A DNA stretch of 64,000 nt from Cyclospora cayetanensis. Taxonomy: Eukaryota; Apicomplexa; Conoidasida; Eucoccidiorida; Eimeriidae. Under the pieces are notes generated by a model that worked only from the letters and a program-made list of their open reading frames with translations, was not told where the DNA came from and ran no database searches. The position numbers were made by a program, and so were the translations under genes. Positions 37,095-49,869 of this stretch are shown here, piece after piece. The DNA lies in contig NW_020312181.1 in NCBI RefSeq assembly GCF_002999335.1, positions 124,001 through 188,000 on the forward strand, written 5' to 3'. Within the stretch, counting starts at the first letter, position 1; every line of letters starts with the position of its first letter.

Positions 37095-37668
37095 CCTTTG
37101 TACGACATTGGGGTTTTGCTGCCCTCAGATTTCCATGAGTGGTTCTGATGGCAATGCCTTCTGCCCTGTAAACGCAGCAGCGATCCCTCCTTATTACGGC
37201 TCTTCAGGGGCCCCTCACTGCGGAGGGGAAAGGCAGAGCGGCATTCAGAACGGCCACACTGCTGTCGCCTCAACCCAATACAGGAACGCCATCTTGAGGG
37301 TCTGAAATGCACATAAGGGGTTGACGAATGACTTTAGGCAGTGGCAGGCAGTGGTACGCCAGGAGGGCCCTAGGCACAGGGAGGACCCCAACCGAGCCCC
37401 TGTTGTTACGGGTGGGGAGCCAAACAGGCCACACAAATAACTCCATGAGAGTGTAACAATGAAGACATCACCAGCTTGCCCCTGGGGAATCCTAGTCACC
37501 CAAAGGAATATGTCGAGTGATACTGGAAACTCGGGGAAATTTCCGCTTTGCGTAGAGGAGAGTCTTTTGTTTGTTAGCGTAATATAGATAATTACGAGCA
37601 GAAAAACATGTTAAAAAGGGGGCTTTAATGTGACGGCTAACATTGAAGTACAATTGTTACACCGGGGC
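37095..37668. other. Intergenic, 5' side of the SET gene
   Basis: No gene seen. It contains the upstream region of the minus-strand SET gene and the 5' flank of tRNA-Trp. The last 120 bases before the tRNA are AT-rich. Confidence 0.6.
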
Positions 37669-37740
37669 GGGCCTATGGCGCAATGGTAGCGCGTCTGACT
37701 CCAGATCAGAAGGCTGGGCGTTCGAGTCGCTCTGGGCTCA
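37669..37740 (+). tRNA. tRNA-Trp (anticodon CCA)
   Basis: A complete 72-base cloverleaf. The acceptor stem GGGCCTA pairs with TGGGCTC, with two G-T pairs. The D stem is GCGC/GCGC. The anticodon stem TCTGA/TCAGA holds the loop CTCCAGA, with CCA at 37701-37703. The variable loop is AGGCT. The T stem GGGCG/CGCTC holds the loop TTCGAGT. Position 73 is A, and CCA is not encoded. There is no intron. The A box and B box (GTTCGAGTC) are intact. The downstream T-run is weak (TTT only). Confidence 0.97.
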
Positions 37741-38286
37741 CTTTATGACGCTATTTCAAGACTACCAGCGAGGCGTTACTTATTAGGCGGTGTGTGGCCC
37801 TTGATAAGTTAGTAGCGTAGAAGTGGGAAAACATTCTTTTCTTTCGTGTTTCATTGTTGACTCCAGTAAACTGTTGCGGGACTTCTCCTTAGTGTCGCAT
37901 GCATCACCGGCGGTGATCCGCCCTCCAGCCCAATTCTTATGCGAGCCAAGTCAAGTACCTGCTGATTCATATTTTAAACGCTAAATGAAAAGCGTTTCGT
38001 ACCCTCTGCCGCCTCCCTCCACGTCCAGTGCGTCTTCTTTCCCTTCTTTGCTCCTCTCTAGCAGTGCCAACAAACGTAGAGTGCGAAAGCGCTCCAGATG
38101 GGCCGCAGCATCGTGTTTCTCTTGACTTGAATTCAGCTACCATTCTTTCAGGGGTCTTCTGAGGGCCTGTCTACTATTTTGACGTCCTAGGGAGGCCCTA
38201 AGAAGATTCAAAAGCATTACAGTTTTCCTCCCCGCACCACCCCGGCCCCCCGTGATTGACCTCAAGTTAAGAAATCAGTCACCAAA
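37741..38286. other. Intergenic, no gene seen
   Basis: Spacer between tRNA-Trp and the PHF5A gene. No open frame of note; pyrimidine-rich around 38010-38060. It presumably holds the PHF5A promoter. Confidence 0.6.
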
Positions 38287-39297
38287 ATGGCAGCTAAACA
38301 CCGTAAGCAGCTGCACGTGTACCCGGAGAGCAGACATCGTAGCCTTACATCTAAGTCTTTGTGGCTGCGTGTCGTTAATTGTTTCCCTGATGGTGTTCGT
38401 TGCTGCAGATCCCGACTTGATTATGTGCCGCAAGCAGCCGGGTATCGGTGAGCCTACTTGAACTAGGAAACACACAGAAATGCTGATTAAGAGGGCTTTC
38501 ACTCAACTATGTGGAGGTACTAAGGGAGCTTGATGCTTTTTTGAAGAGGATTTCCTGCGGGTTTTGCACACCACACAACCATCTGGTAGTCTCTTTAGGC
38601 CCCTTTCACAATTTTTGAGGCTATATTCCTGTTTTTTGCGTGTTACTGTTTTCATATATACATACCTTCAGCAATTGGCAGGCTGTGCGAACGCTGCGAC
38701 GGCAAATGCCCTATCTGCGACAGTTACGTGCGGCCCCATACGCTGGTACGGATATGCGACGAGTGCAACTATGGATCATTCCAAGGAAGATGTGTCATCT
38801 GCGGTGGCCAGGGGATTTCGGATGCTTTCTACTGCAAGGAATGCTGCCAGATGGAAAAGGATGTAAGGCTGACTACCTTACTTGCCAGTAGAATTCGCAA
38901 TGATTGCCTTAACTTCAGGACCAGCCTAGAAAAGGTTTACGTCTTTTCCGCATAAACTCGCACTTAATTTGGTTGGCGCATTCATATCAATATACCCATA
39001 TCAGTGGTGAGGAGCTCGGCATTTTGAATGACTACTGTACTAAGATGTTGCTTTAGAGGGTTCTTCCATGGCTGGCGAATGCTGTGCTATGATATGGTTA
39101 CTCAATCGTTTGTGTGTGACCCACCCCGTTAATATTGAAAATTTTAAATACTTACTCAATCTAAGGCAATGGCTTGAAGTGTAATTCCGCTGTTTGCGCA
39201 TTTGCAGAGAGACGGGTGCCCGAAGATCGTGAACTTGGGCAGCGCCAAAACTGACCTGTTTTATGCACGTAAACAATTCGGAGCCAAACGAAGCTAG
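38287..39297 (+). CDS. PHF5A: PHF5A / Rds3 splicing factor
   Basis: A small zinc-knuckle subunit of the SF3b complex of U2 snRNP, needed for branch-point recognition in the nucleus. Four exons, 38287-38302, 38409-38447, 38672-38862 and 39208-39297, join in phase to 336 bases (111 residues plus stop); animal PHF5A has 110. It begins [15 protein letters not shown] and continues [48 protein letters not shown] and [20 protein letters not shown]. The four CxxC pairs and remaining Cys that bind three zinc ions are all present. The first coding exon is only 16 bases; the His at its end is split by the intron. This is one of the most conserved eukaryotic proteins, so the call is firm. Confidence 0.98.
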
Positions 39298-39706
39298 CGT
39301 CGGCTGCCAACACTACTGTTTCTCCTTTTTCTGCGAGTGGCTGTAGGGTTCAAGGTTTTGCTGCACGTGAGGGGCCATAATTAGCCCTCACAACGAGCGC
39401 CGAACCCTCAACAGTGCGACTCTGTGCAGACAGCTATTTGATGGCTTCAGTGATGTCACCACACAGCAGAAGCTCTGTGGTATTGCCAACGGAGCCATCT
39501 TTAAAAAGACATGCTCATCTTGAGGGAATATGACATCTTAGTGTTGGCGAAGCGTGAGCTGAATTTTAAACTACCAATTTTCTATGATGCGGATCAAATC
39601 CGTGGGGTTTAGATTAACTTCGGAATTCTTACTTTGTTTGTTCCTTGCTGTTGTTTTCTGTCTGCCTGGAGTAGGATCTGGGAAAACTGCTTATTAGGGG
39701 GGATTT

Positions 39707-41840
39707 CTATTCGACCTCAGAGTGCAACACAGGGAACGCACCTTGTTTAATTTCTGCGTTTTTTAGTTCTTCTAAATATCCGTTTGTTCCATGTAAGGCA
39801 GCCCGAAGTGGTTTCTTCCATCCTTTAGGCTCCCCTCTCATTATGGAAGTATTGATGCCGCTGTCAGTAATGAGACAATGCCTGTTCCTCATGTAAAAGT
39901 CTACACTTTAACTTATGCTAACATCAGGGAGCCATGTGTTGCTAGGTAGCCCCGTAGGTGCGGTAGGCGCTCTTGAAGGATTTCTCTGTAGACTAGGACA
40001 GCGTCCAAGCAGACAGCCGTCCAGCTATCGGCGAAACGCTTATTTAATCCTGATGACTTGCCGTTGCAGCTCGGATCGGGAGTCAGCAACTCCAAACTGC
40101 ATTCAGGTAGACTCTAGTTTGCGAGTGCAGGTGTGAAACGCTGGTCGGTGCCCATTGTCAGGGTGAATAGGAATATGTAAAGGGAGCTGATAAAGTCAGA
40201 TGTCGAGTGGACACTTAAATCGTGTAGCTTGGCAAGTGATTCACCATGGTGAGGCAGCAGGAGCTTCTGATTCACAGTAATCCTGTTGAGGGGCTTAAAT
40301 CAAATGTACACTTGCCACAGCCTTTGTACTTTTATGGCATCAACACCGGGTTTCGGCACAAAGCGCTGGCCTAATCCTGCAGTTGCCATTTTTTTAAATA
40401 CATCATTAGCCTCCACTCAATCTCCTATTCATGATGTGAGCTTTCGATGCCGCGTAACACGGCCTGGTGCTGACCCGGAATTTAGCTCAATTCGGTGCGC
40501 TGGACGATCAACGTGTGGCCAGCCTGCTGGCAGCTCGTCATTATTTTGCACGTCTGTGACCTCCTTGAATCCGCCCATTCCTGCCTGGAACTGCGCTAGC
40601 AAGTGACCAGGCAAATTGCCCCCTGCCTTGTTTCCTCGGATAACAGATCCACCTCACATTCATGTCAAGGAACACAGCATTTCTTGTCCAGTAATGATAA
40701 CGTAGTTCTATTTCTTACAACAGAAGAGGATGCGCTGTTGGGGAGCTGTCTGGTGGTGCTGAGGCGCGGGGTTTCCTCTTACTTTCGTTTATGGTTCGCC
40801 TTGGACTGCATGCTGGAGTTGGCTGACACGGCACCGAGGTCTCTAGGCAAAAAAACCCGATTCGGCCCTTCCTAATCAGCCAGATATGCAATGCCAGTAC
40901 TCAATTGCTACTAGAACGCCAACTAGTCCCTCATTTGTGGAAGCGTCACAGGTACGTTGTCTTATTGCTGAGTCGCTGCCCATCTTCCGACCACCTGATT
41001 TTCCACTTTCGAGAGGCTTGATATAGACCACTGCTAAAGGAGCTACTCGTCTACCCTGTGGCTTTTTGAGTTCAAGGCTTTACATTCCTTGATATACCAA
41101 TGTATCAACAGAATTCCCTGCGTCAGCGTTCTCAACACTTTCAAAGCCTGGGTTGGAGCCTAGCTCCGCAGCGACAGATGGGTCAGAGCCTGTGTGAATG
41201 CTTAAATAGAATTCCATGCGATCAGATGGCTTTTCTTCTTAAATGCACTTACCATACAACTGCGTCCTCCCTGAATGATACCTCGAAACGCTTATTTCGT
41301 ACATCTGAGCCACCGTACTAGATGTTCGCATTTGTGTCCATCCTTACACCCGTCGTAGTTTTCTGGTCAGCGTAACCTCACTGACCTATTCATCAACACT
41401 TTGCTGGCTGGCAATATGTGCATTTTTTTAGCTGTGGAGCTACTGCGTTTAGCTCAGCTTGCCGGCCGGCCTCTGTCCCCCCAAAAGTATTTGCCACAGC
41501 AAACTTTCATCGGTGAGAGTCACAATATGACTTCGTCCGAAACCAACTGCGCTACCGAAACTTTGACCTCGCAGTGCGTTTAAAGCCAGTGGGTGAGCGG
41601 GGAACATGTGCATTGGACCATGTTTGATACCCTCTGTAGCACTCCACCTGAGGTCTCCGTGAGGGGCCTTCAATCCAGACACAATACAAGTTTACTGTAA
41701 ATTTATTGGGTCTTTTTAAGAGGAATTCCCGCCTTTGCCTGCTTGCGCTTTGTAGAGGTTTCCACATAAAGAATTATGGCAAGCTGGGGTGCGCATAGCT
41801 GCTTACAAGAAGCCCTGTCAGCATTCACAGCTAGCTGCAC
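39707..41840 (-). mobile_element. Ty3/gypsy retroelement relic, copy A (reverse transcriptase part)
   Basis: The minus strand carries decayed pol sequence broken by stops. At 40614-40429 lies the block that precedes the reverse transcriptase, with DELPAGW and HRIELNSGSAPGR. Lower down are traces of the palm (FKPLNRIT near 40290) and, at 40095-39913, LNKRFADSW followed by VCLDAVLVY where the catalytic YLDD box should be. A short further open stretch reaches 39707. The upstream (5') side continues to about 41840 without recognisable gag or protease. The element is not functional. Homology to copy B spans about 39940-41840 and is uneven. Confidence 0.75.
40022..41106. repeat. Tract about 99% identical to 54414-55498
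   Basis: By eye I count about eight substitutions and one single-base indel over roughly 1.08 kb, at a constant offset of 14392 bases for most of its length. Outside it the same homology falls to roughly 65-75% on both sides. The tract covers the retroelement reverse-transcriptase relic and its 5' neighbour. Confidence 0.92.
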
Positions 41841-43246
41841 CTAGCATCTATTGTAGGGGACTAAGTTATACTTAAATATTGTGTACTGTACCAGTTACAT
41901 TTCGCTAAGAATCAGTAGCGAATTGCCCGTTTCATTTGTTTGTTCATTAATCGGGTTTGCCGCAGCGTGTTGCAAGCTTTTTGCAAGAAAACTCAGTGTT
42001 CTGTGCGTGTGTACCTACTACTATTTGCAACTGGCTGTGGATGCTTGGCGTGCTCAGGAGGTGTAGCTATGCTCAGCCTAACTGTTCCGCCTCTATAAAG
42101 CAGGAAGCACTGAGGATTGCGCTCTGGGTAAGGCGGAAGGTCTTTTGGAAAATACTTATCAACTTTCTAGGAAGTTCGCATCGAGTTGGGAAACAGGTGT
42201 CTCGACCGATACCATTGATGGAACGCTACATCTAGCGCATGTACACACAAAATTGAGTCTTCTTTTAGCGAGCTCATAAGATCCTGCAATATATGAGATG
42301 CATTAACAGACAAAACTAACAGTGAATTCCTTGCAAATCCTTGGCTAAAATATCTAGTGTAGGAGAAAGTGTTTGATTTTGCTTACGCCGCTAGAGAAAT
42401 GGAGATCAGAGAAACAAAAACTGTCTAGTACGGTCGTATATGCGGCTGGTACTACGAACTACTCACGGAGGCCTTGATGAAAGCCTACGGTCCCCTTCGT
42501 CTGGCGTTTCAGTCTTTTGCACCCTAGACTTCCTGAACTGTTTCTCCGAATAGTCCTATAGTAAGTAGAGCCCATTGCTGTTCTAGGCCGCAAGCACACA
42601 TTTCCAAGAGTGCAGTGGCTTTACCTTTACATGTTCACCCACTTCGACAAACCCCTATAGCCACTGCTTGCTAGCACAGTCCCCATCTCCCCCCTTTACC
42701 CCTCTAAATGCGGTTATCGTTTGCACCCGCAGAATGCGCCCTGCCACAAGTTTTCTTCTCCGTTTCCAGCTGGGCACACGTGAAGCTCAGGACGTACTGA
42801 AAACAAGTGTTGTGCGTATCAGCACGAGGAATTTTCCAGATAGTCTACCGTGCCTTGTAGGAGGCAAAGTCCAAGTAAGCCTTATAACCTCATTTTCCAC
42901 TTTGAAGTAGAGTCTGAGCAATCAAGTTTCTAATGTCTGTTAGATGGCGGGGAAAATTTCGCGGTGTTGAATGTTTTTCGCTGCATGCTTTGAAGAACAA
43001 CGACCCCACCCCTGGCGGCCGCTGAGCTGGAGGCGAAGATTGAAAGGGCCTCCCCATACCATCTTTCGGATATATCCCTTGAAATTATGGCTGTCAACTC
43101 TGGATCGCTTTACCTTTCCTTCTCATTGAGGCTCTCGGGCAAGCTGTTCACCCCCTCCCTCCCGTCATACACTTCGCCACGGCACTCCCCCCTCCCTAAG
43201 AAAACTGCACGAGAAGGTGATTTCTTCTAGTGATTGCCAATTTTTC
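41841..43246. other. No gene seen
   Basis: Stops in all frames, AT-richer than the neighbours. Nothing recognisable apart from the fading edge of retroelement copy A. The last few hundred bases are presumably the upstream region of the Aurora-type kinase gene. Confidence 0.5.
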
Positions 43247-46150
43247 ATGAAAGAAGACTGTGCTGAGGCAAGCGGATGGTCATTATCTGCCCTAAGGGGC
43301 TCCAGGCACATGTTCGCCCCCCGTCAACTGCACCGCCCCCCAAGTCAGGCCGCCAGAAAACGCAGCAGAAGCCGTGAGATCACCAGCAGCTGCACCAGTG
43401 GGCCCACTAGCTGCAGCAGCATCAACTACCGGCCCACGGCTCTCCAGTACAGGGAAGGACACGCCGCAAGTCTCAGAGACTGGAGCCCTCTACCCAGAGC
43501 AGGGGTCCTTCCCGCTACTTCCCAGCCACAGCAAACGCGAACGCAGAGGCACATAGAAGCGGCCTCAGCTCCACGAACGTCTACAGCTGTGGCTGCCGCT
43601 GCTAGTGCCGCGCAAGCAGCAGGCGGGCTGCTTTGTACCATGCTCTCGTGGCTGTCCGGGTGTTCGAACGGGGAGGAAATTCCCTGTACAGAGCACGATG
43701 AAGCCCCCCTTCTTACGGCTCGGGAGGGCTTTGCATATGAGGAAGTAGATATGCATCAGCTTGAGCTGGAAGAGTTTCAGCAGCTCGAGTCGGCAGCAGA
43801 GACACCCCAGGAGTTTTTTTCCCCACGATCCAGCAGTCCTCTAAATGAGCACAGCGTTGGGGAGGGAGGCTTAGGCCACGACCAGCGCCAACATCAGGGA
43901 CGAGAGCAGGGGATGCTGCAGCCTCAGCATGCATCCTCTGCCGCCTTGTCTTGCAGGCAGCGTCGAGATTACTGCCCGCCTTACCCCGAGCAGCAGCACC
44001 CGCGGCAACTGAGTTCCGGTCCTTTGATTCAAAACACTGCCCGAAGGCACGCAGCGAGCGATGAACTGTGGCTGCATGAAGTTGCTGACCGCCTGCAGCA
44101 GCACCAGCAGCAGCTGCAGCTGCAGGAACATCTACGGTATGAGGCGGCCCACCAGAAGCGGCTGCTCGAGAGACGCGAGGAGCCCTGCACGCCTCTACCA
44201 CGCTCCGTTAGCATGGCGTCTAGCTGCGCAGACGTCAGCAGCATGAGTGCTCTCAGGCAGCAGCAGTATCGCCAGGCACAGGAGTTCTCGAGGCACCAGG
44301 CACAGGAGTTCTCGAGGCACCAGACGCTAAGGAGACAGCCAAAGCCTCTCCCTCCCCAGCGGCAGGGGCTGAGCTTCCCGCAAGAGTCGAGTCGGTCTTC
44401 TTCGGTGGGGGTGTTGTCGCGAAGGCCTACTCAGCAGCAGCAGCGAGGGGCGACTCCCGCTACAGGCGAGAAGATCCTTGCTGCTAGCAAGGAAGTAGTA
44501 GCAGCGTCACCACTACCACCATTGTCAGCTGCTGGGGGCCCCAGGGAGGCGACATCCAGGACCTGGCAGACAACAAAGGGGGGGGCAGCACGAGCGACGA
44601 CTGCCGCAAGACGAAGCGCCAGCGCCGTATCGACAGCCGCAGCGGGAGTAGCAGCTGGCAGTGCTCCAGCTGCGCTGGGGAGGACTCCCCCCATCAACGC
44701 TTGCAAGCAGCGCAGTACTTCCACAGGGGGGCTTACCAGTAAAGCTCATACATTAGGGCTTTCCAGAGCCTGCCACACCCCTCAGAGAGCCACGATGCCC
44801 CAGTGCAACGGCAGCAACAAAAACAGCGGCTCGCGTCCAGAGGCTCCTCCCAAGATCAGCAGCAGCACCAGCACAAGGCCGGCGTCGCGTGCCTCTGCAG
44901 CAGCAGCAGATGGTGGTCTGCTGCCGCAGAAGCGGCTCGGGAGCACAGGGCTTTCCGCCTGTAGGAAAGCCTCTCTGTCGAGATCTGCTCTTGGAAGTGC
45001 CAGTCGCGAATGTCGGGGCACTCATGCGCAAGCGAGGGGTAGGGGGAACTCGGCGAACTGGCCAGCCTCCTCATCTGGACGACAGCCGGCTGCATTTGCA
45101 AGCACTGCTCCGAATTCAGAGGATGCCGCCGCTGCAGTGTTAACAAGCGCTGGACCTGAGCAGCGCTCGCCTCGCCAGCATGCGCGACAGCATCCGGTCG
45201 GCTCTGAGTTCGCCGCTGAGAAACAGCAGCAAGAGCCAACGGCGTCTGGTCGGCGGCATTTCGTGGTTAGCAGCACATGCTCCGAAGAGGGGATTCCGCA
45301 GCAGGATCAGCCGCAACAACAACACCAAATGCAAGAGACGCAGAAACAACAACAACACCAACTGCAAGAGACGCAGAAACAACAGCAACACCAACTGCAA
45401 GAGACGCACTTGAGGCATTGCGAGCTGTGGAAGGAACAGGAAATTGCTCTCCGGATGCTCCCAGCCCGGCCCCTGCAACACCAGCGGCTGCCTCCTCTAC
45501 CCCCCGTTGGTGGAACGCGTGGGACGATGCAGACGGGTGAGAGCCGTGTCGACTGGGGCATTAGAAACCCCAGTCAGCGCGGATCGAGAGAGGAGACTTG
45601 GCCGTCTTACCCCCTCTCGGATGCTCCCCACGATGCATACACCTTGCAGCCAGATGATTCGTGGGATTCCTCCTTTGGGGGCCCCCCACAGGAAGAGCCA
45701 CCCGTTTCTGTGGGCCGAGCCATAAGGGCCACTGGCACTTCTGAATGGGGCGGCGCTTTAATCCGCCGGCTGTGTAAGGGGGGCCCCTCCGTCGAGGCCT
45801 CCTCTGCGGAGGTTTCGAGACTACGGGCTGGAGAAAGCAGTGAAGACGCATGCAGGCCCCAGCCAAGCAGCCAGGGGACAGGCGAATCGGCGGCTTCCGT
45901 GCAGCAGCAATTGCAGCAGCAGCAAGTGCAACAGCAGGGCGCACAAAAGCAGCAGGAAGTCGGCCTCCAGCAGGACCAGCGACACACGCAGCAAGTGCAG
46001 CAGCAGCTGCTGCACTTGCTGCAGAGAAGCGAACGTGCCTTACAGCACGAAGCACACCCACTAGAGGCCGTGGACGAGGTTCGCTTCGTGTCACGGATTC
46101 CTCTGCCTCCCTTGAGACGACCGAGCACCTCCAGCGCTTCTCACCAGAGC

Positions 46151-46182
<32 letters not shown>

Positions 46183-49100
46183 GCAGCAGCTCCCAACAGC
46201 CGCATCAGGAGCCGCTCTACCTGCAGGACTCCCAGGCGCTGCCACTGGAGGAACGCCCTCCACCAGAAGGGGCTCTACTGCAATGCCAGCAGCAGCAACA
46301 ACAGCAGGAGGCACGACAACAGCAACAGCAACAGCAACAGCAAGAGCAGCAGCAGGAGCAGCAGCAGGAGCAACAGCAACAGCAGGAGCAACAGCAGGAG
46401 CAGGAGCAGGAGCAGCAGGAGCGACTCCATCTAGGGGAGCAAGGCGGGCAACCCAGCAACCGTCTGCGTCTTACCGGCGCCCGTCATCAGGGCATCTTTC
46501 GAAGGGGCCCCCCACTGCAAGGCCTTCTGACGCTGAAGGAAGCCATGAAGCCGCCTCAGGATTTCATTGCAAAGCAGAAGACGGAAGCGTGTCTTCCTAC
46601 AGAGCGAGGCAGGTGAGCCAAAGTTGCGTGCGTCGGTGCATGCCTGCACTTCGAGAGTGAATTCTCACTCCCTGAAGGAGCTCTCCGAACGCAGCCAGCC
46701 AGACTGCCTGCCCCTGCGAAAACAGCTTCTGTCGATCCTTGTAGCAGCAGCAGTGTCTTCGCAGCATTTACCAGTCGAAGCAGCAGCAAAGCGGCCACGC
46801 TGTGCGTGCCGGCGGGCTGGCGGCCTCGTCTTTTATCGTAGCTGCACTCTGCGGCAGCGCTAGCAGCAGCTGCTGCCGTTTGAATTCTGTGTGTTTCAGG
46901 GAATGGCTGTGAGGGACCGATCAGCTCGCCGTCCTGGTGGTGATGCGGGGCCTTCTCGATTGGGGGGGGGGGCACTCCCGACTCAAGAGAGCGTCAGAGG
47001 GGGCCTACCAGGTGGTGCAGGGGGCCCTGTCGTGGGGGCCTCCCGTCCAGTCTCTTTCTTCAAGTGGCTGCAGCAGGTCGAGCAACAGGAGCAGCATGGC
47101 AGCAGCAGTGGCAGCAGGTGTTTGACTGCTCTCACGACGGCCGAGGGGGACGGAACGGTGGATGCCTATGAAAGTGCAGTAGAAGACGCAGAAAACTACG
47201 AGCCAAAAAAAAATCAAAGGATCGATCAAGGCGATTCGGGAAAATATCATGTGCATTCAGCTGTGCGTTTGTCTCAGTGCTTGATACATATCTGCTTCAT
47301 GCACTTATACAGCTGTCGTTTTTCAGGCCACACCCCTATCGATGCCTTCCGCGCGCTCTGGTTATATATATATATATGTATGTGTGTATGTTGCTCGCAT
47401 CCTGAGGCTGCAGTAGCTGGTCGTCTGTTGTGCTAATGGCTTCTAACTTCTGCGGGCCCTCTGTCTCCCCAGGGATGCGTTTTTTCTTCCCCCCATCTCA
47501 CGGGGTAACCTCTCAGCCTTTAGCGCTGAGGCAAAGACTGACTGTGGTTCTGAGTGCGATGCTGCAGCCTCGAACCCACCTGGAAGCAGGGGACTTTGTG
47601 CTCTGCGACGTCACTCTAGGATACGGCCGGTAAGAAACACGCGGAAACATATCCAGCAGCTCTAAGGCCCCAACCCCCCTTCTCCCCCTTACTTCCCCCC
47701 GTATCCGGTGAACGGCTGTAAAACTCGCATAGGCGTAACAGGGAGTGCACAAAGGCACATGCAGGGCCTTAGCCAAGGCGCGCATAAAGGGGACCGGGAG
47801 CATTGCAAGAAGGGCAATGCATGCGACGCGAGTTAAAGGCGCCCATGTGGCCTGCGCGACGGACTAGGCGAGAGGAAAGCAAGCGTGCACTGGCACTTGT
47901 TGTTGCATCTTTTTTTTATTGCAGAACCAGTCAAGTCGTGTTGGCGCGTTGTGTTCGCGGCCCCCTGTATGAGCAACTTGTAGGGGAGGGAGGAGGGGTG
48001 CAACCCCACGAGGCACCACCTCCAGATCCTCTTGTGGCCCTTAAGGTGCTCCCTAAGGCCGTCATCTCTCGTTTGGGCATGCGGGAGCAAGTGCGAAGGG
48101 AAAGGGCTTTGCATGCATCTGTACAGTGAGGCAGCTACGTGCACCGGTAGTATAGTCCACCCTCGTCCCTCCCTGGAGGTGCGCAGCGAAGGCCCCGTGT
48201 GCTGTGACGTATGATTTTGGCTATCAGTCGAATCCGCAATGGCTTCCTTGGCGCGGCATATATGTATTATAGACACGCTTTTCTGTGTATGTGCAGACAC
48301 CCAAATATCCTCCGTTTCTTTGGCTCTTTCGAAGATCCGGGTCATCTAGTTTTCGTCCTCCAGTACGCGAACAGGGGCACGCTGCGGCATCGTATGCGGT
48401 GAGGCCCCCAGCGCTTCGTCTTTGTGCTAATTCTTGCGAATTTTGTATGACCTGTGTATGGCGGCACCGCCGTCCAGGACTGAAGTGTTTGAATTTCCTG
48501 CTTGCTGCGGCTCTAGGGAGGCGGGGGGCCATCTACCTGAAGAGGAAATGGCACGGGTCTGTCTTTTTTTGCTTTCCCTCCCTCCCAGAAGGTCTTTTAT
48601 TCCCATGAACCACGCGTAACATAGCCCCTCAATATGGCGCAATTTTAACATTAGAACGAGTAGTTGTGTAGGATTTGAGACTTGCTACGCTTGCTTGCAG
48701 TACACGGCACAGGTTGCCTCTGCGCTAGCACACCTCCACGCAAATAACATCATACATCGCGGTATCTATCTCGAAGCCCTCACTCCCTAGGCCCTGTGTT
48801 CGTAGTGCAATCATTCATAGAGCGGGGCAGAGGGGAAGCGGCGGCAGCAGCGGCGGTATGACTCCGGGTTTGGCTCTTAGCTTGCATGCGTGGTGATGCG
48901 TCTTTCCAGATGTGAAGCCAGAGAACATCCTGGTGCACAAGCAGCGCTTATCAGGTGAGTCAGGGTGGCGCCTTATATAAAATCCTGAACCCCCTTCTTT
49001 CGCCGAAAGAGGCTGCCAGAATTATCTGGTAGAAGTGTGTCTGCTGCGAATGATTTCTTTTCGGTGGCTGCGCCATCAGGAGAACTGGATGCCGTCCTCG

Positions 49101-49869
49101 GCGACTTTGGATTTTGCTCTTCTGTGGGTGGGAGGGAGAAGCGACAGACCTTCTGCGGAACTGTATCCTGTACGCTGCGGGTGGTGTAATGTGGGATCTA
49201 GGGCTCCAGTCTGCACCTTCCCCAGCACTTACGTGCGTATTCTCCTGTCATAATGCCTCACAAGAGGGTAGCGAGTGCTGCCTGTGCGTAATATGACTTC
49301 GCTGCCCCCCCTTGTCCCTGCATCTGTGTGGACTCTAGATCTCGCGCCGGAGATGTTTAGGGAATGCCACGAGAGAAGCGCAGATGTATACAGCTTGGGT
49401 TTGTGTCTTTGGGAAGGCCTTAAGGGTTCTCACCCGATCAATGCCCCGCAGTCCCAACTACAGCCGCAAGAGAATCGGCAGCAGCCGCCTCTGAAGTTCG
49501 TCTTTGAGGCCTACTTCTCGTCCGATGCCAGGGACCTTATTACCAAGGTGAGTATTCCTGCTGAGTTTTTCTTGAGTGCCTCTGCACTTGCGGTGACTTG
49601 CCACGCATGGGCCGCTGCCACGCGCTTATTCTGCGGCACCCAGTCCATAGTGCATCCAGCGCGAGGTGCCCCTGAATAATGTGGTTCCTTTTTGGATCTT
49701 TTCCGGCAAAAACTGGTGACCTAAGGAGTATGACCTATCTGATTTCTTCGTTGCTTCCTCCTCCTGCTGCTTGCAGATGTGTACTGAGGACCCCGATGAA
49801 CGAATAACGGCAAGTGAAGTGCTGCGGCACCCCTGGATCCTGCGACACGTTGGGGCCTTATGCACCTAA
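43247..49869 (+). CDS. Aurora-type serine/threonine protein kinase with long disordered N-terminus
   Basis: Phosphorylates Ser/Thr; Aurora kinases act at centrosomes, spindle and cytokinesis. The ATG at 43247 is the first in frame. The first exon (43247-46612) encodes about 1120 residues rich in Gln, Ser, Ala and Arg. A second exon starts at 46900; the join between about 47250 and 47473 is unresolved. Kinase-domain exons: 47473-47629, 47925-48125, 48297-48398, 48517-48556, 48701-48761, 48910-48954, 49080-49169, 49339-49547 and 49777-49869, all in phase. Motifs in order: FVLCDVTLGYGRTSQVVLA; VALKVLPK (catalytic Lys); RRERALH; HPNILRFFGSFED; hinge LQYANRGTL; ANNIIHRDVKPENIL; GDFGFCS; activation loop QTFCGTVSYLAPEM; DVYSLGLCLWEGLKG; ERITASEVLRHPWI. 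HPNILR, QTFCGT and YLAPEM point to Aurora. The glycine loop lacks its third Gly. Confidence 0.88.
44274..44324 (+). repeat. 24-bp coding duplication in the kinase N-terminus
   Basis: Two adjacent copies of CAGGCACAGGAGTTCTCGAG plus GCAC, encoding QAQEFSRH twice, within the long first exon. Confidence 0.85.
45318..45415 (+). repeat. 33-bp coding repeat in the kinase N-terminus
   Basis: About three tandem copies of a unit encoding HQLQETQKQQQ (CAAGAGACGCAGAAACAACA and flanks), in frame, followed by one degenerate copy. Several pure CAG runs follow at 45900-46010 and 46150-46430. Confidence 0.85.

Noticed and set aside
40286..40606. 106-codon plus-strand open frame identical in both retroelement copies (also 54678-54998)
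   Set aside because: It is antisense to the reverse-transcriptase relic and identical only because it lies in the 99% identical tract. No independent coding evidence.
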